Source: CAWFQB01 sp965277875
Lineage (GTDB): Bacteria; Armatimonadota; Chthonomonadetes; Chthonomonadales; Chthonomonadaceae
Assembly: GCA_965277875.1 (NCBI GenBank)
Contig: CBDIDV010000002.1
Location: 682,001-746,000, forward strand
DNA: 64,000 bases
Direction of reading: 5' to 3'
Positions 33,801 to 43,461 of this stretch are shown piece by piece (the stretch's first letter is position 1; every line of letters begins with the position of its first letter). Under the pieces are notes generated by a model. It was not told the DNA's origin, searched no databases, and saw nothing but the letters and a program-made list of their open reading frames with translations. The position numbers and the translations under genes were made by a program.

Positions 33801-35006
33801 ATGCAGTTTGCCAGCGCATTGAGTCGGCGCGTGGATACGGACGAGGCGGCGCAGGAACTCATCGCCTCGCTGCGCCGGCAGTTGAGCGGCGACATAGACC
33901 TGCTGTGCGTGTTCTTTACGCGGGAGCATCAGGAGAATGCCGGACGCCTGGCCCGCAAAATCCGTCAGGCGCTGCGTCCGCGCGTGTTTATCGGATGCGG
34001 GGGCGAGGGCATCATCGGCGGCGACCGCGAGATCGAGCGCGAACCGGGCCTGAGCGCCCTGGCCGGACATCTGCCAGATGTTATTTTGACGCCGTTTCAG
34101 GTGAGTCTTATCGAGTGGGAGCATGTTCTGGACGACGATGCGCGGCATCTGCGTCGGCGCGTGGGCGCGCGCAGCGATACCCTGCCCGGCGATTATGACG
34201 AGACCCGCGCCTTTCTCGTTTTAGGCGATCCCTTTACCACGCCGATCACGGAACTGATGGCGGCCCTGGACGGCATGGGCGTGGCCCCCACGTTCGGCGG
34301 TATGGCGAGCGGGGGCGATCAGCCGGGACAAAACGTACTACTGCTGGATGAGCAGATGTACGATGACGGCGTGGTCGGTGTGCGTATCGCCGGCCCGATC
34401 CGCGTGGATACGGTCGTCAGCCAGGGATGTCGTCCCGTGGGCGGGACCCTGCTGGTAACAAAGGCCGACGAGCAGATCATCAACACATTAGGCGGCAGGC
34501 CCGCTCTGGAAGTGGCGCAAAACATCGTGGGCGATCTGCCGCCCAGCGAGCAGGAACAAGTACAAAACGGGGCCTTGTATCTGGGCATCGTCACGAACGA
34601 GTATCAGGACTCGTTTGCGTCCGGCGACTTTCTGGTACGCAGCGTGCTGGGGGCCGACCCGGAAAGCGGCGCGCTGATGATCGCCGATGAGATACAGGCG
34701 GGGCAGACCGTGCAGTTCCACGTCCGGGACGCGCAGACCGCCGACGAAGATCTGCGCCTGATGATGGACAAATCCGCCGCCTACGACGTGGCCCCCGCAG
34801 GCGCGCTGCTGTTTAGCTGCAACGGGCGCGGCCTGCGTATGTTCGATCTGCCCAACCACGATGCGCGGGGTGTCCTCCAGTCCGTGCCGGAAACGCCGCT
34901 CGCCGGCTTCTTCGCGGCGGGCGAGTTCGGGCCGGTCGGCGGCAAAAGCTACATCCACGGCCAGACCGCCAGCATCGTTCTGTTCCGGCCCAGCCTCAAG
35001 GCATAG
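33801..35006 (+). CDS. FIST-domain sensory protein
   Basis: The 401-residue cytosolic protein matches the FIST-N plus FIST-C architecture. The N-part has DLLCVFFTREHQENAGRLARKI, RVFIGCGGEGIIGG and FGGMASGGDQPGQNVLL; the C-part has GCRPVGGTLLVTKADEQIINTLGG and the ending GFFAAGEFGPVGGKSYIHGQTAS. FIST domains are thought to sense small ligands, perhaps amino acids. No kinase or cyclase is attached or adjacent, so its partner is unknown. AAGGG/AAGAG precedes the ATG at 33801. Confidence 0.9.
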   Translation: MQFASALSRRVDTDEAAQELIASLRRQLSGDIDLLCVFFTREHQENAGRLARKIRQALRPRVFIGCGGEGIIGGDREIEREPGLSALAGHLPDVILTPFQVSLIEWEHVLDDDARHLRRRVGARSDTLPGDYDETRAFLVLGDPFTTPITELMAALDGMGVAPTFGGMASGGDQPGQNVLLLDEQMYDDGVVGVRIAGPIRVDTVVSQGCRPVGGTLLVTKADEQIINTLGGRPALEVAQNIVGDLPPSEQEQVQNGALYLGIVTNEYQDSFASGDFLVRSVLGADPESGALMIADEIQAGQTVQFHVRDAQTADEDLRLMMDKSAAYDVAPAGALLFSCNGRGLRMFDLPNHDARGVLQSVPETPLAGFFAAGEFGPVGGKSYIHGQTASIVLFRPSLKA

Positions 35007-35016
35007 AAGATTATTC

Positions 35017-35094
35017 ACCACCCGCTGCGCTGAAGACACAGAGTTTTGCGTTGTTTTTCCTCTGTGTCTCTGTGTCTCCAGCGCAGCGGGTGGT
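35017..35094. repeat. Palindromic element (ACCACCCGCTGCGCTG arms)
   Basis: ACCACCCGCTGCGCTG (35017-35032) is perfectly inverted at 35079-35094, with an inner GACACAGAG/CTCTGTGTC pairing. It lies between the FIST and sirtuin genes, 22 bp before the sirtuin GTG start, and could affect either transcript. Confidence 0.85.
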
Positions 35095-35116
35095 TCGTTT
35101 TAGAAAGGCGGCGGGC

Positions 35117-35956
35117 GTGGAAGACGATTTGGAAGAGCGCGTGAAGCAGGCAGCGCGGGCAATCGTTGATGCCGATTCGCTGCTTATCACGGCGGGCGCG
35201 GGCATGGGCGTAGACAGCGGTTTGCCGGATTTCCGGGGTAATGATGGTTTCTGGCAGGCGTATCCGCCGTTCAAGAAATTGGGGCTAAGTTTCGCGGAAC
35301 TGGCTACGCCCGGATGGTTCAAGACCGATCCTGGGCTGGCGTGGGGTTTTTACGGGCATCGGCGCAATCTGTACCGGGATACGACACCGCAAAGGGGCTT
35401 TGAGATTTTGCGTCGGTGGGCCGCACAGAAGCCGGGCGGCGCGTATGTGTTCACGTCCAATGTAGACGGTCAGTTTGCAAAGGCCGGGTTTGCGCCGGAA
35501 CAAATCGTGGAGTGTCACGGCTCTATTCTGCACGCGCAGTGCAGCCGGCCCTGCACGTCCGAGATCTGGCCGGACGCCAGTCCGGTCGCGGTCGAGGAAA
35601 GCACGATGCGGGCGCAGCCGCCGTTTCCCCTGTGTCCGCATTGCGGAAGCGTAGCGCGGCCCAACATTCTGATGTTCGGCGATGGCGGCTGGATACAGGA
35701 TCGCACGTACGATCAGGAGTGGCGGCTGGAATCGTGGGTACGCAAGTCACGCGGCGAAAAGATCGTGGTCATAGAGATGGGGGCAGGCAAGGCCATCCCT
35801 ACCGTGCGCGCTGTGGGGGAACGCTGGATGAGCGGTGTGAACACAACCCTGATACGCATCAACCCACGCGACTCGCAGGGGCCGACCGGCACGATTTCTC
35901 TGCCGATGGGATCGCTGGACGCGCTGGAACGTATCGCGTCGAGTACAGCGTTCTGA
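35117..35956 (+). CDS. Sir2-family NAD-dependent protein deacylase
   Basis: The 279-residue protein has the sirtuin motifs: AGAGMGVDSGLPDFRG (the family norm is GAGxSxxSGIPDFR), TSNVDGQF, and ECHGS with the catalytic His. Two Cys pairs (QCSRPC and CPHCGS) match the zinc-binding site. It would remove acyl groups from lysines using NAD. The start is a GTG with AAAGGCGG upstream, since the earlier in-frame ATG falls inside the palindrome. It is unlike the short core sirtuins in having a long linker (WPDASPVAVEEST). Confidence 0.9.
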   Translation: MEDDLEERVKQAARAIVDADSLLITAGAGMGVDSGLPDFRGNDGFWQAYPPFKKLGLSFAELATPGWFKTDPGLAWGFYGHRRNLYRDTTPQRGFEILRRWAAQKPGGAYVFTSNVDGQFAKAGFAPEQIVECHGSILHAQCSRPCTSEIWPDASPVAVEESTMRAQPPFPLCPHCGSVARPNILMFGDGGWIQDRTYDQEWRLESWVRKSRGEKIVVIEMGAGKAIPTVRAVGERWMSGVNTTLIRINPRDSQGPTGTISLPMGSLDALERIASSTAF

Positions 35957-36328
35957 GCGGCATTTTGGCTCTCGCGCCTGTCAAGTTAGACCTTAAATCG
36001 CTTTCTGCTTGCGCCCCGAAAAAATAATTTTTCGGGGCGCAAAATACTTCGTCCATTTCGCAAAATCGCCCGTACAATGAAGTTGAAGAGGCTGTAATTG
36101 TACGGGTTTTTCCTGATGTTGTCCGCTTCTTTCCCCATACGCTATCGTTTTGTATCTATCTCGCGTTCGTCTCGAATCTGTTCGGTCTTTGTCCCGACGC
36201 TGTTTCATCTTTGTTCTGATTTTGTTCTGATTTTATTCTGATTTTGTTTTGTCAATGTCCCGCTTTAGTGCCGTCTTAGTCCCGACTCATTTCGTCTTTG
36301 TTCGTCCCCCGTTGGAGGAAAACGCTTC
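35957..36328. other. Intergenic region upstream of the macroglobulin operon
   Basis: After the terminator, the region is pyrimidine-rich. Between about 36170 and 36300 it carries imperfect repeats of TTTGTTCTGAT/TTTATTCTGAT. I see no coding sequence. A promoter for the following operon is expected here but no clear -35/-10 pair stands out. Confidence 0.5.
36009..36042. terminator. Perfect 15-bp terminator hairpin
   Basis: TTGCGCCCCGAAAAA pairs with its exact complement across an ATAA loop. The T-rich inner arm and following AAAATAC suit a bidirectional terminator after the sirtuin gene. Confidence 0.8.
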
Positions 36329-38167
36329 ATGGTACGCAGTTTGCTGGGAGGCGCGTTTGCGCTGAGTCTGGTTGTGTGGCTGTGCGGCCTGCTGCTGACG
36401 CGGCGGGGCAAAGCCAGCATGGGCGGAGCAGGGAGTTCCTTAATTCGTGCGCCGTTTTGGGTTGTGGCTGCGCTTGTGCCGCTTGCGGGCTTTGCGGCCA
36501 CGCTGCCGACGCACAGCCCGTTTGCGGTCGGTCAGGGTCTGGGGCTTGGCCTGGTGCTGGGCGCATCTGGCGCGATCATGGGCGCGTGGACACTGATGCG
36601 GGCCATGCCCCGGAGCGGCGGCGAGAGCGGCGGCGTTCAGGGTGGGACGGGCGCGTTTGCAGCGGGGTTCGCGCTTGCGGTCGGCATTGTCGGCGTACCT
36701 TTGTTTGCGATGCGCGGCGTGGTCGTGGATGCGCTGCTGGGCGTGGCCGTGGGCTGGATCACGGCCACCCTCGTGCTGTCATGCGGCCTGAACGCGCGTA
36801 ACGGGGCCGGGCGTGTCATGGCGCTGGGACTGATGGCGTTTGCGGCGTGGACGGTGACGCTGTGCGGCTGGGCCGCGCTGGGCGAACTGGGCGGCAGCGC
36901 GGCCTGGGGCGCGAACATGACATCGGTTCCGTGGAGCGCGATTGCCATGCCATTGGCCGCAAGCGTTCCCCTGCTGCTGATGCTGTGCGCGTTTGTTCCG
37001 GGCGGCGTGGCTGTGAATGTGAGTACAAACATGCCCGCGCCTGCGGGATCAGCCACAACGATTGGCGGCAGAGTCAGCGGTCTGCGCTGGCTGGCGGCAG
37101 GTACGCTGCTGTTGTGCGTCGGCGTACAGTTCGCGCACAAGATCGGCATACAGCCGAACCTGGTAAGGCAGCTTGTTCTGGGCCTGTTGGCGAGCGGGCT
37201 GTCGTGGTGGATGCTGCATGGTCGCGCCCGCTTCAACCGAACGCCGCAGATGGGCGGCGAGTGGCACGCGCTGGCTTTGCCCCTGCTGCTGTTTATGGCG
37301 GCGGGCATGGTGTCCTTTCAGATGCTGTCCGGCGTAGGCGTGGGGATCATGCTGCTGGGCGCGTGGCTTACGGCGGGGATCGCGCTCTTACGCGCGGTCG
37401 AAGAGGAGGGCGGCAATCACGCGGAGGAAGAAGGCTCGTCTTTAGTACCTGCCGGCGCTTCACTGGCCGCGTTCGATCTGCTGCGGCTGCTGTGTTTTGG
37501 CGCGATTTTGCTGCTGTACCGCTTGTTTGAGACGCGCTTCGCCGGTGACATCCGCAATGTGCTGCTGCCCGACCATTACGCCCTGCTCGGCTTTGTTGTC
37601 GGCGTGGCCGTACCCGCCGCACTGGCCGGTTTCCTGTACGCAGCGGATACGGCAGAAGGTGACGCGGCTGTCACGACGGGAGCATCGGCCCCGGCCCTGC
37701 TAATGCGCCTGATTGTGGCGGGGATATTCGCGCTGGCCGCGCCCGCCCTGCTGCTCATCCTATTCGGCACGAAATGCCTGCTGTGCCTGTTCTTCGGCTT
37801 GATGCTGGCTCCCCTCCTCAGCGGCGCGGCACGAGAGACACGAATGGCGCGCATGTCCACAGCTAACGCAGAAGCCAACGCAGGAGCTGGCGCAGAAGCC
37901 GACGCGGAGGATAGGAACTTCTGCTTTGTGCCGGTCGAAATGCTGACCGCTCTGTTCGCGCTCGCCGTGGGGCTTGCCATCGCGCAATGGACGCGGCACG
38001 TCCTGCCCATCAGCCTTATGGCCCGCGCCGACAAGGTGCGCCTGATAACGCAGGGCGCGGGTCTGGCCGCCGTCCTGCTGCTGATCGCCAATGCGGGCGC
38101 GTTTCTGCGCCGCCTGAACGCCCTGCCGTCCTCTCGCGCCGCCGTGCCGCCCAAGGGAGGCAAGTGA
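36329..38167 (+). CDS. Polytopic membrane protein of unknown function
   Basis: The 612-residue protein has about 14-16 hydrophobic helices, starting with GGAFALSLVVWLCGLLL, and contains no transporter signature I recognise. Gly- and Ala-rich hydrophobic segments are separated by short basic loops, with one long acidic loop (about residues 510-530, NAEANAGAGAEADAEDRN). GGAGGA lies 9 bp before the ATG. Its stop codon overlaps the start of the macroglobulin gene (TGATG), so the two are translationally coupled. It could anchor or export components for that system, which is inference. Confidence 0.75.
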   Translation: MVRSLLGGAFALSLVVWLCGLLLTRRGKASMGGAGSSLIRAPFWVVAALVPLAGFAATLPTHSPFAVGQGLGLGLVLGASGAIMGAWTLMRAMPRSGGESGGVQGGTGAFAAGFALAVGIVGVPLFAMRGVVVDALLGVAVGWITATLVLSCGLNARNGAGRVMALGLMAFAAWTVTLCGWAALGELGGSAAWGANMTSVPWSAIAMPLAASVPLLLMLCAFVPGGVAVNVSTNMPAPAGSATTIGGRVSGLRWLAAGTLLLCVGVQFAHKIGIQPNLVRQLVLGLLASGLSWWMLHGRARFNRTPQMGGEWHALALPLLLFMAAGMVSFQMLSGVGVGIMLLGAWLTAGIALLRAVEEEGGNHAEEEGSSLVPAGASLAAFDLLRLLCFGAILLLYRLFETRFAGDIRNVLLPDHYALLGFVVGVAVPAALAGFLYAADTAEGDAAVTTGASAPALLMRLIVAGIFALAAPALLLILFGTKCLLCLFFGLMLAPLLSGAARETRMARMSTANAEANAGAGAEADAEDRNFCFVPVEMLTALFALAVGLAIAQWTRHVLPISLMARADKVRLITQGAGLAAVLLLIANAGAFLRRLNALPSSRAAVPPKGGK

Positions 38168-41100
38168 TGCGAGACAAGAAGACAGGGAGACAGGGAGGCA
38201 AGGAGACGAGGGGACAAGTGGAACAAAGCATGGAGAGCAGAATACAAGAGGAAACAGCAAATGGCGCGGCCCTCTCCTTGTCTCCTCGTCTCCCTGTTTC
38301 CTTGCCTCCTCTTCTGCCCCTTCTGCTCGCCGTGCTGGCGCTGGGCTGGGCGTGGACATATATGGCGGCGCGGGAAACGCCGGTGGGCAAGATAGAGGGC
38401 AGCATTCTGCTTGCTGATTTGAAGCGTCCTCTGGCGGGCGTGGAGATCACGCTGCAGCCGACGGATACTACCAAGCCGGAGCGCAGGCTGCGCCGCGCCG
38501 TCACGAATGCGTCGGGGCAGTTCACGCTGCTCAATGTGCCGGAAGGCGATTACGACATCACCGCCGCGTCACGGGCGCATCAGGCGCAGGACGTGAAAGT
38601 GAGCGTCCTGGAAGGCAAAACTACGGCCCTGACGCTGAACCTGACGCGCACCTCACCCGAACTGGAAGTCAAGCAGCATCAGCGCGTATTCGGCACGACC
38701 GAACACGCGCACATCGCCCTGAGCGGCTATGTGGACAGCGCGCGTATTCTGGCCGTGCCGCCTCGCCCCGACACGCTGCATCTGCGCGTGTTCCGAACGC
38801 GCCTGTCGGACATTCTCAACGACGGCAAGGCGGCGAGCGCACTGGATGAGGTCGGCAGGGAAGCGGACGCCACGCCGGATCTGCCCGCCGCCCTGCTGCA
38901 TCCCCCGCATGGCCCCGCCCCGCGCCTGCTGCTCGAACGCGACGTGACCATCAACACCGCCGACAAGGAAGGGTTCTTTTATCAGAAATTGGATCTGCCC
39001 AAACTCGGCGTGACCATGCCTACGGGCCTGTATCTCCTGGATGTGAGGCACGCCGCCAAAACGGTCTGTTCGTGGCTGCTCGTCACGGATACAGCGCTGA
39101 TCGTGAAGCGGGCCAAGAGTCAGCTTGTCGCCTTTGTCGTGGATATGCGAGCGGGTGCGCCAGTCGGGGATAGCGTGATACGCACATATCGGAACGGGCG
39201 GGTCGTGGCGAGCGGGCGAACCGATGCGCGGGGCGTCGCGCAGTATCAGGTTCCGGGCGTTCAGGACAGCGAGGAGTCAGATTCGACACGTGTAACGACC
39301 GTCGCGCTGCGCGGCGATGATGAGGCCGTCGTGCAGCGCAACGCGTACAGCGAGGAGAATCAAGGCGCGTATGTGGTGTACTCGTACACGGATCGGCCCG
39401 TGTATCGCCCCGGTCAGCGCATCTATTTCAAGGGCGTTGTCCGTCGGCGGAAAGAGGAGGTTGCCGAGTCGGCCCTGAATGGCAACGCTGCTATACCGGA
39501 CGCCCCGCCCGCATTGGACACTGCAAACCCCGCATCCGCCATGCCTGAAACGCGCTACGAGGTTGCGCGCGGCGAACCCGTAGACGTGGAGATACGCGAC
39601 AAGAGCGGCGAGCGCATTTTGAAACAGCGGCTTGTTACGAGCAAATGGGGTACGTACAGCGGACAGGCGGATCTTCTGCGCGAGGCCGCAACGGGCGTGT
39701 ACACTCTTGTGACGCGCATCGGCGAAAAGGAGCATACCTCCGATATTTACGTCGCCTCCTACAAAAAGCCCGAATACGCCGTCACGGTCACGCCCGACAA
39801 AAAGTTTTATGCGCGCGGCGAACATGCCCGCGTCGTGATCGAGGGCAAATACTACTTCGGCGCGCCGGTCGCGGGCGCGAAGGTGCATTACAGCCTGTAC
39901 TCATCGCCGAGTTGGGCGTCCGAGTACGCCGATGACGACCAGAGCGATGGGGACGACAGCACGGCGGACGCGTCGCCGATGTTCTCGCGGTATCGCGCCG
40001 ATAGTTATTATGGGGCCACGATGCGCGACGGCAATGTCACGCTGGATGCCGAGGGCCGCGCGGTCATTGAGTTCGATACCAGCCCGCCTAAGAAGCCCGA
40101 TCCAAGCGCAAAAGATGGTTCCGCGTCTGCGCCTTCGTCTTCGATAGCGGACGCCGATGCGGACGGGATGGGCGACGGGACGCAGGAGGAAGTCGTTACC
40201 GTCAGCGCGACCGTCACAGAGGGCGCGGACAGGGAAGTGGAAGCGACGGGCGAGGCGCGCATCACGCAGGGAGCGTTCCGCCTGAGCGTCACGCCGCAGG
40301 GCTATGTGGCCGCGCCCAATCAGCCCGTCAGCGTCGTACTGAGCGTGCGCGACTTTGCGGGCAATCCGGTCGCCAATCTGCCGGTCACGCTCCAGACAGG
40401 GTATGAAAGCTGGACGAAGACCTACCGCTATACAAAGGACGGCGTACAGTCCGGTGTCACGGGCGCGGATGGGCGCGTCACGCTGCAGGTCACAGCCTCG
40501 CGGCAGGGCGACCTTGTGTTGAGCGCGCGCGCCCTGGACGTTAGCGGGCATCGGGTGCGCGGGCGGGCCTCGCTGTGGGTCACGGGCGACAAGGGCGGCG
40601 ACCTGGATACCACGTATGACGACCTGGCCCTGCTCGCCGACAAGCGCAGCTATAATCCCGGCGACACGGCCCGCGTCCTGCTCAATGCCGCCCATGTCGG
40701 CCAGACCGTGCTTCTCACCGTCGAGGGCGAGCGCGTTCATCGCATCGAGACCGTCGCGATCCGAACGCGCAGCACGGTCGTCAAGATACCCGCTCTGGCA
40801 CGGTACGGCCCCAACGTGTTCCTGTCCGCCTGCTACGTGCAGAACAAGCATTTCGCGCAAAGCGAAACGGCCCTGCGCGTCCTGATGCCGCAGAGCGATC
40901 TGCGAATAACGGTAACTGAGGAAAAAGGAGAAAGGAAAAAGGAGAAGGGCAATACGGCTTTAGAGCAGGCAGCTAACAACAAACAACAAACAACTGACAA
41001 CTTGCCCTCCCGCTATACGCCGGGGGAGCGGGTGACGTATGCGATACAGGCCACGGACGCGCATTCGCGGGGGCAGGCGTGTGAACTGTCGTTCGGAGTC

Positions 41101-43461
41101 GTGGACGAGGCCATCTACGCGCTGCGCGAGGACGATCCAAAAGCGCTGCGGCAGGCGTTTTATCCGCGCCGGTACAATGCGGTCAATACGCAATATTCGT
41201 TTGCCGTGGAGTACCTGGGCGACGCCGACAAGACGGAACCCAAGATCGAGACGCGCAAAAAGTTTCCCGACACGGCCTACTGGAACCCGAACGTCGTGAC
41301 GGACGCGAACGGACGCGCAAACGTGTCGTTTCTGCTGCCGGACAACCTGACGACGTGGCGGGCAACGGCAATCGCGCACACGGACGATACCCGCGTCGGG
41401 CGCGGCACGAACAAGATCCTCGTCAGCCGAGACTTCTTTGTTCGCGTCCAGACGCCGCGCGCCCTGACGCAGCGCGACCGCTCGCAGATCGTGGCTATCG
41501 TGCATAACGAGACCGCGATGGAACAGACCGCGCTTGTGCGCCTGACGGCCTCAGCCCTGACCCTGAGCGGCGACCGGATGCAGACGCTGCACATCGCGCC
41601 CGGCGCGAGCGCGCAGGCGATGTGGCCCGTAACCGCAGATGAGTACGGCGAGGCGCATCTAAAGGTGACGGCGTGGACGCCCAAAACCGAGGGCGGCGTA
41701 CAATACACGGACGGCATCGAGACAACGCTGCCCGTTCGTCCCTACGGGCGCGAAGACGAAATGGCGCGGTCGGGTGAACTGACGGCTAAGGGCGCGTCTG
41801 AGGAAGTCCTGACGCTTGATCCGAACGCCGTGCCGGGGTTGAGCCATGTTACCCTGCGCCTGACGCCTTCGGCTGCGGCCTCGCTCACGGGCGGCGTGGA
41901 GTATCTGATCGGGTATCCGTATGGGTGCGTGGAGCAGACCCTGAGCCGCATCCTGCCCGACATGCAGGTACGCCGCGCCCTGCAATCGCGCGGCCTGTCG
42001 CTGGACGCGGCCACGACGCGCAAATCCGGCGAAATCCACCTGATGGTGCGCGAAGGATTGGCGCGATTGGCGCGTTTTCAGCACGCAAGCGGGGCGTGGG
42101 GCTGGTGGGAGCATGACAGCGACGACCCGTGGATGACCGCGTATGTGCTTGTCGGCCTTGCGACGGCGCGGTCTGAGGGCTACACAGTCGGCGACAACAT
42201 GCTCAACAGCGGGCGCAAGGCCGGGCTGAAACTGCTGGCGAAATGCAAGCCGCGCGAAAAGCCGTTCCTTGTGTACGGGCTGGCGCTGGCAGGCGAGCGC
42301 GATACGCTCGGGCAGGCGCGGCATACTCTCTCGCTGCCGGGCATGAACGCGGAGAACCTGGCGTATGTCGTCCTGACCGACGATCTGCTGGGACAGGACA
42401 GCGGTGAAGCGCAGCATCTGCTGGACGACCGGGCCATACGCCGCGACAATATGCTGCACTGGTCGAGCCGCGTATCGCGGGACAAAACCACAGACAGCGC
42501 GGACGGGTATGACAGCGACAATCAGGACGATCTGACCGCAACAGCGATGTCCCTGCGCGTCCTGCTGCGTCACGATGCCCATGATGCCCGTATCGCGCCC
42601 GTTCTGCGCTGGCTGATGTACCGGCGCACGGGCGAGTATTGGGGCAACACGCGCGATACCGCCTGGACACTGGCCGCGCTCAGCGACTACCTGGCCGCGC
42701 AGCCGGATTATGCCGGCGGCGGGCAGATACAGGTCAAAGTCAATGGCAGGGCGTTTCAGACGGTTACGCTGAGCGGCGACAACCTGCGCGAAAAAGAGAT
42801 CGTTGTGCGTGTGCCGCCGTCCGCGCTGATACCCGGAAAGAACACGCTGACCCTGTCCCGCATGGGCGGTAACAGCACGATCTTTTATTCCGTGCAGCTA
42901 AGGCAGACAATCGGCGGGGACGATCTGACGCCGACTGTCGTAACGGGCGCGGGCGGCGCAAACGATGTCAACAACATCAACAACATCAACAACGTCAATA
43001 ACGGCAACAACGGCATCAAAATCAGCCGCGAGTATCTGCGCGTCTCGGCGCGGCAGTCGGGCGATACGCCGTGGAAGGTACGCGCCGAGCCGACGCGCAA
43101 CATATTGCAAACAGGCGATCATGTGCGCGTGCGGCTGACCCTGCATGTGCCGCGTGATATGGCGTATGTGCTGATCGAAGACCCGTTCCCGATGGGCTGC
43201 GAGGTTTCGGAGCGGGGCGACGCCGAAGAAGTGACCGACTGGAACTACTGGTGGTCGAGCGTGGATGTGCGCGACGACCGCATCGCCTTTTTCGCCCGCG
43301 CGCTGGCGAAGGGCGAACACGTCATCGAGTACAACCTGCGCGCGCAGACACCCGGCACATACAGCGCGTTGCCGACCCTGCTGCAAGCCATGTACGCGCC
43401 CGAAGCGAGGGGTTACGCGCCCAAAGCGAACATCGAGATCAAACAGGGGGAGAACAAGTGA
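38167..43461 (+). CDS. Membrane-anchored alpha-2-macroglobulin family protein with thioester
   Basis: The 1764-residue protein starts with a charged tail and a single hydrophobic anchor (about residues 40-66, LPPLLPLLLAVLALGWAWTY). A carboxypeptidase-regulatory-like beta domain follows (about 73-150), then a series of macroglobulin domains, including SYTDRPVYRPGQRIYFKG, a bait-region domain, and the A2M domain (DTAYWNPNVVTDANGRANVSF). The thioester site YGCVEQTL has Cys1254-Val-Glu-Gln1257, so it is chemically competent. The alpha-toroid (LARFQHASGAWGWWEHD) and receptor-binding-like end are present. It should trap proteases at the cell surface. Three low-complexity insertions interrupt it. 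Confidence 0.93.
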   Translation: MRDKKTGRQGGKETRGQVEQSMESRIQEETANGAALSLSPRLPVSLPPLLPLLLAVLALGWAWTYMAARETPVGKIEGSILLADLKRPLAGVEITLQPTDTTKPERRLRRAVTNASGQFTLLNVPEGDYDITAASRAHQAQDVKVSVLEGKTTALTLNLTRTSPELEVKQHQRVFGTTEHAHIALSGYVDSARILAVPPRPDTLHLRVFRTRLSDILNDGKAASALDEVGREADATPDLPAALLHPPHGPAPRLLLERDVTINTADKEGFFYQKLDLPKLGVTMPTGLYLLDVRHAAKTVCSWLLVTDTALIVKRAKSQLVAFVVDMRAGAPVGDSVIRTYRNGRVVASGRTDARGVAQYQVPGVQDSEESDSTRVTTVALRGDDEAVVQRNAYSEENQGAYVVYSYTDRPVYRPGQRIYFKGVVRRRKEEVAESALNGNAAIPDAPPALDTANPASAMPETRYEVARGEPVDVEIRDKSGERILKQRLVTSKWGTYSGQADLLREAATGVYTLVTRIGEKEHTSDIYVASYKKPEYAVTVTPDKKFYARGEHARVVIEGKYYFGAPVAGAKVHYSLYSSPSWASEYADDDQSDGDDSTADASPMFSRYRADSYYGATMRDGNVTLDAEGRAVIEFDTSPPKKPDPSAKDGSASAPSSSIADADADGMGDGTQEEVVTVSATVTEGADREVEATGEARITQGAFRLSVTPQGYVAAPNQPVSVVLSVRDFAGNPVANLPVTLQTGYESWTKTYRYTKDGVQSGVTGADGRVTLQVTASRQGDLVLSARALDVSGHRVRGRASLWVTGDKGGDLDTTYDDLALLADKRSYNPGDTARVLLNAAHVGQTVLLTVEGERVHRIETVAIRTRSTVVKIPALARYGPNVFLSACYVQNKHFAQSETALRVLMPQSDLRITVTEEKGERKKEKGNTALEQAANNKQQTTDNLPSRYTPGERVTYAIQATDAHSRGQACELSFGVVDEAIYALREDDPKALRQAFYPRRYNAVNTQYSFAVEYLGDADKTEPKIETRKKFPDTAYWNPNVVTDANGRANVSFLLPDNLTTWRATAIAHTDDTRVGRGTNKILVSRDFFVRVQTPRALTQRDRSQIVAIVHNETAMEQTALVRLTASALTLSGDRMQTLHIAPGASAQAMWPVTADEYGEAHLKVTAWTPKTEGGVQYTDGIETTLPVRPYGREDEMARSGELTAKGASEEVLTLDPNAVPGLSHVTLRLTPSAAASLTGGVEYLIGYPYGCVEQTLSRILPDMQVRRALQSRGLSLDAATTRKSGEIHLMVREGLARLARFQHASGAWGWWEHDSDDPWMTAYVLVGLATARSEGYTVGDNMLNSGRKAGLKLLAKCKPREKPFLVYGLALAGERDTLGQARHTLSLPGMNAENLAYVVLTDDLLGQDSGEAQHLLDDRAIRRDNMLHWSSRVSRDKTTDSADGYDSDNQDDLTATAMSLRVLLRHDAHDARIAPVLRWLMYRRTGEYWGNTRDTAWTLAALSDYLAAQPDYAGGGQIQVKVNGRAFQTVTLSGDNLREKEIVVRVPPSALIPGKNTLTLSRMGGNSTIFYSVQLRQTIGGDDLTPTVVTGAGGANDVNNINNINNVNNGNNGIKISREYLRVSARQSGDTPWKVRAEPTRNILQTGDHVRVRLTLHVPRDMAYVLIEDPFPMGCEVSERGDAEEVTDWNYWWSSVDVRDDRIAFFARALAKGEHVIEYNLRAQTPGTYSALPTLLQAMYAPEARGYAPKANIEIKQGENK
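38177..38313. repeat. Purine/pyrimidine inverted repeat within the macroglobulin N-terminus
   Basis: A purine-rich stretch (GACAGGGAGACAGGGAGG..., 38180-38220) is matched inverted by CTTGTCTCCTCGTCTCCCTG and following bases (about 38277-38313). It lies fully within codons 4-49, encoding the polar tail and part of the hydrophobic anchor of the macroglobulin. Confidence 0.75.
42961..43017 (+). repeat. AAC-ATC-AAC tandem repeat encoding an Asn-rich linker
   Basis: About 57 bp of AACAACATCAACAAC-type units encode NDVNNINNINNVNNGNNG at about residues 1599-1617 of the macroglobulin, just before its last domains. Such a tract can change length by slippage in units of 3 bp without breaking the frame. 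Confidence 0.8.
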
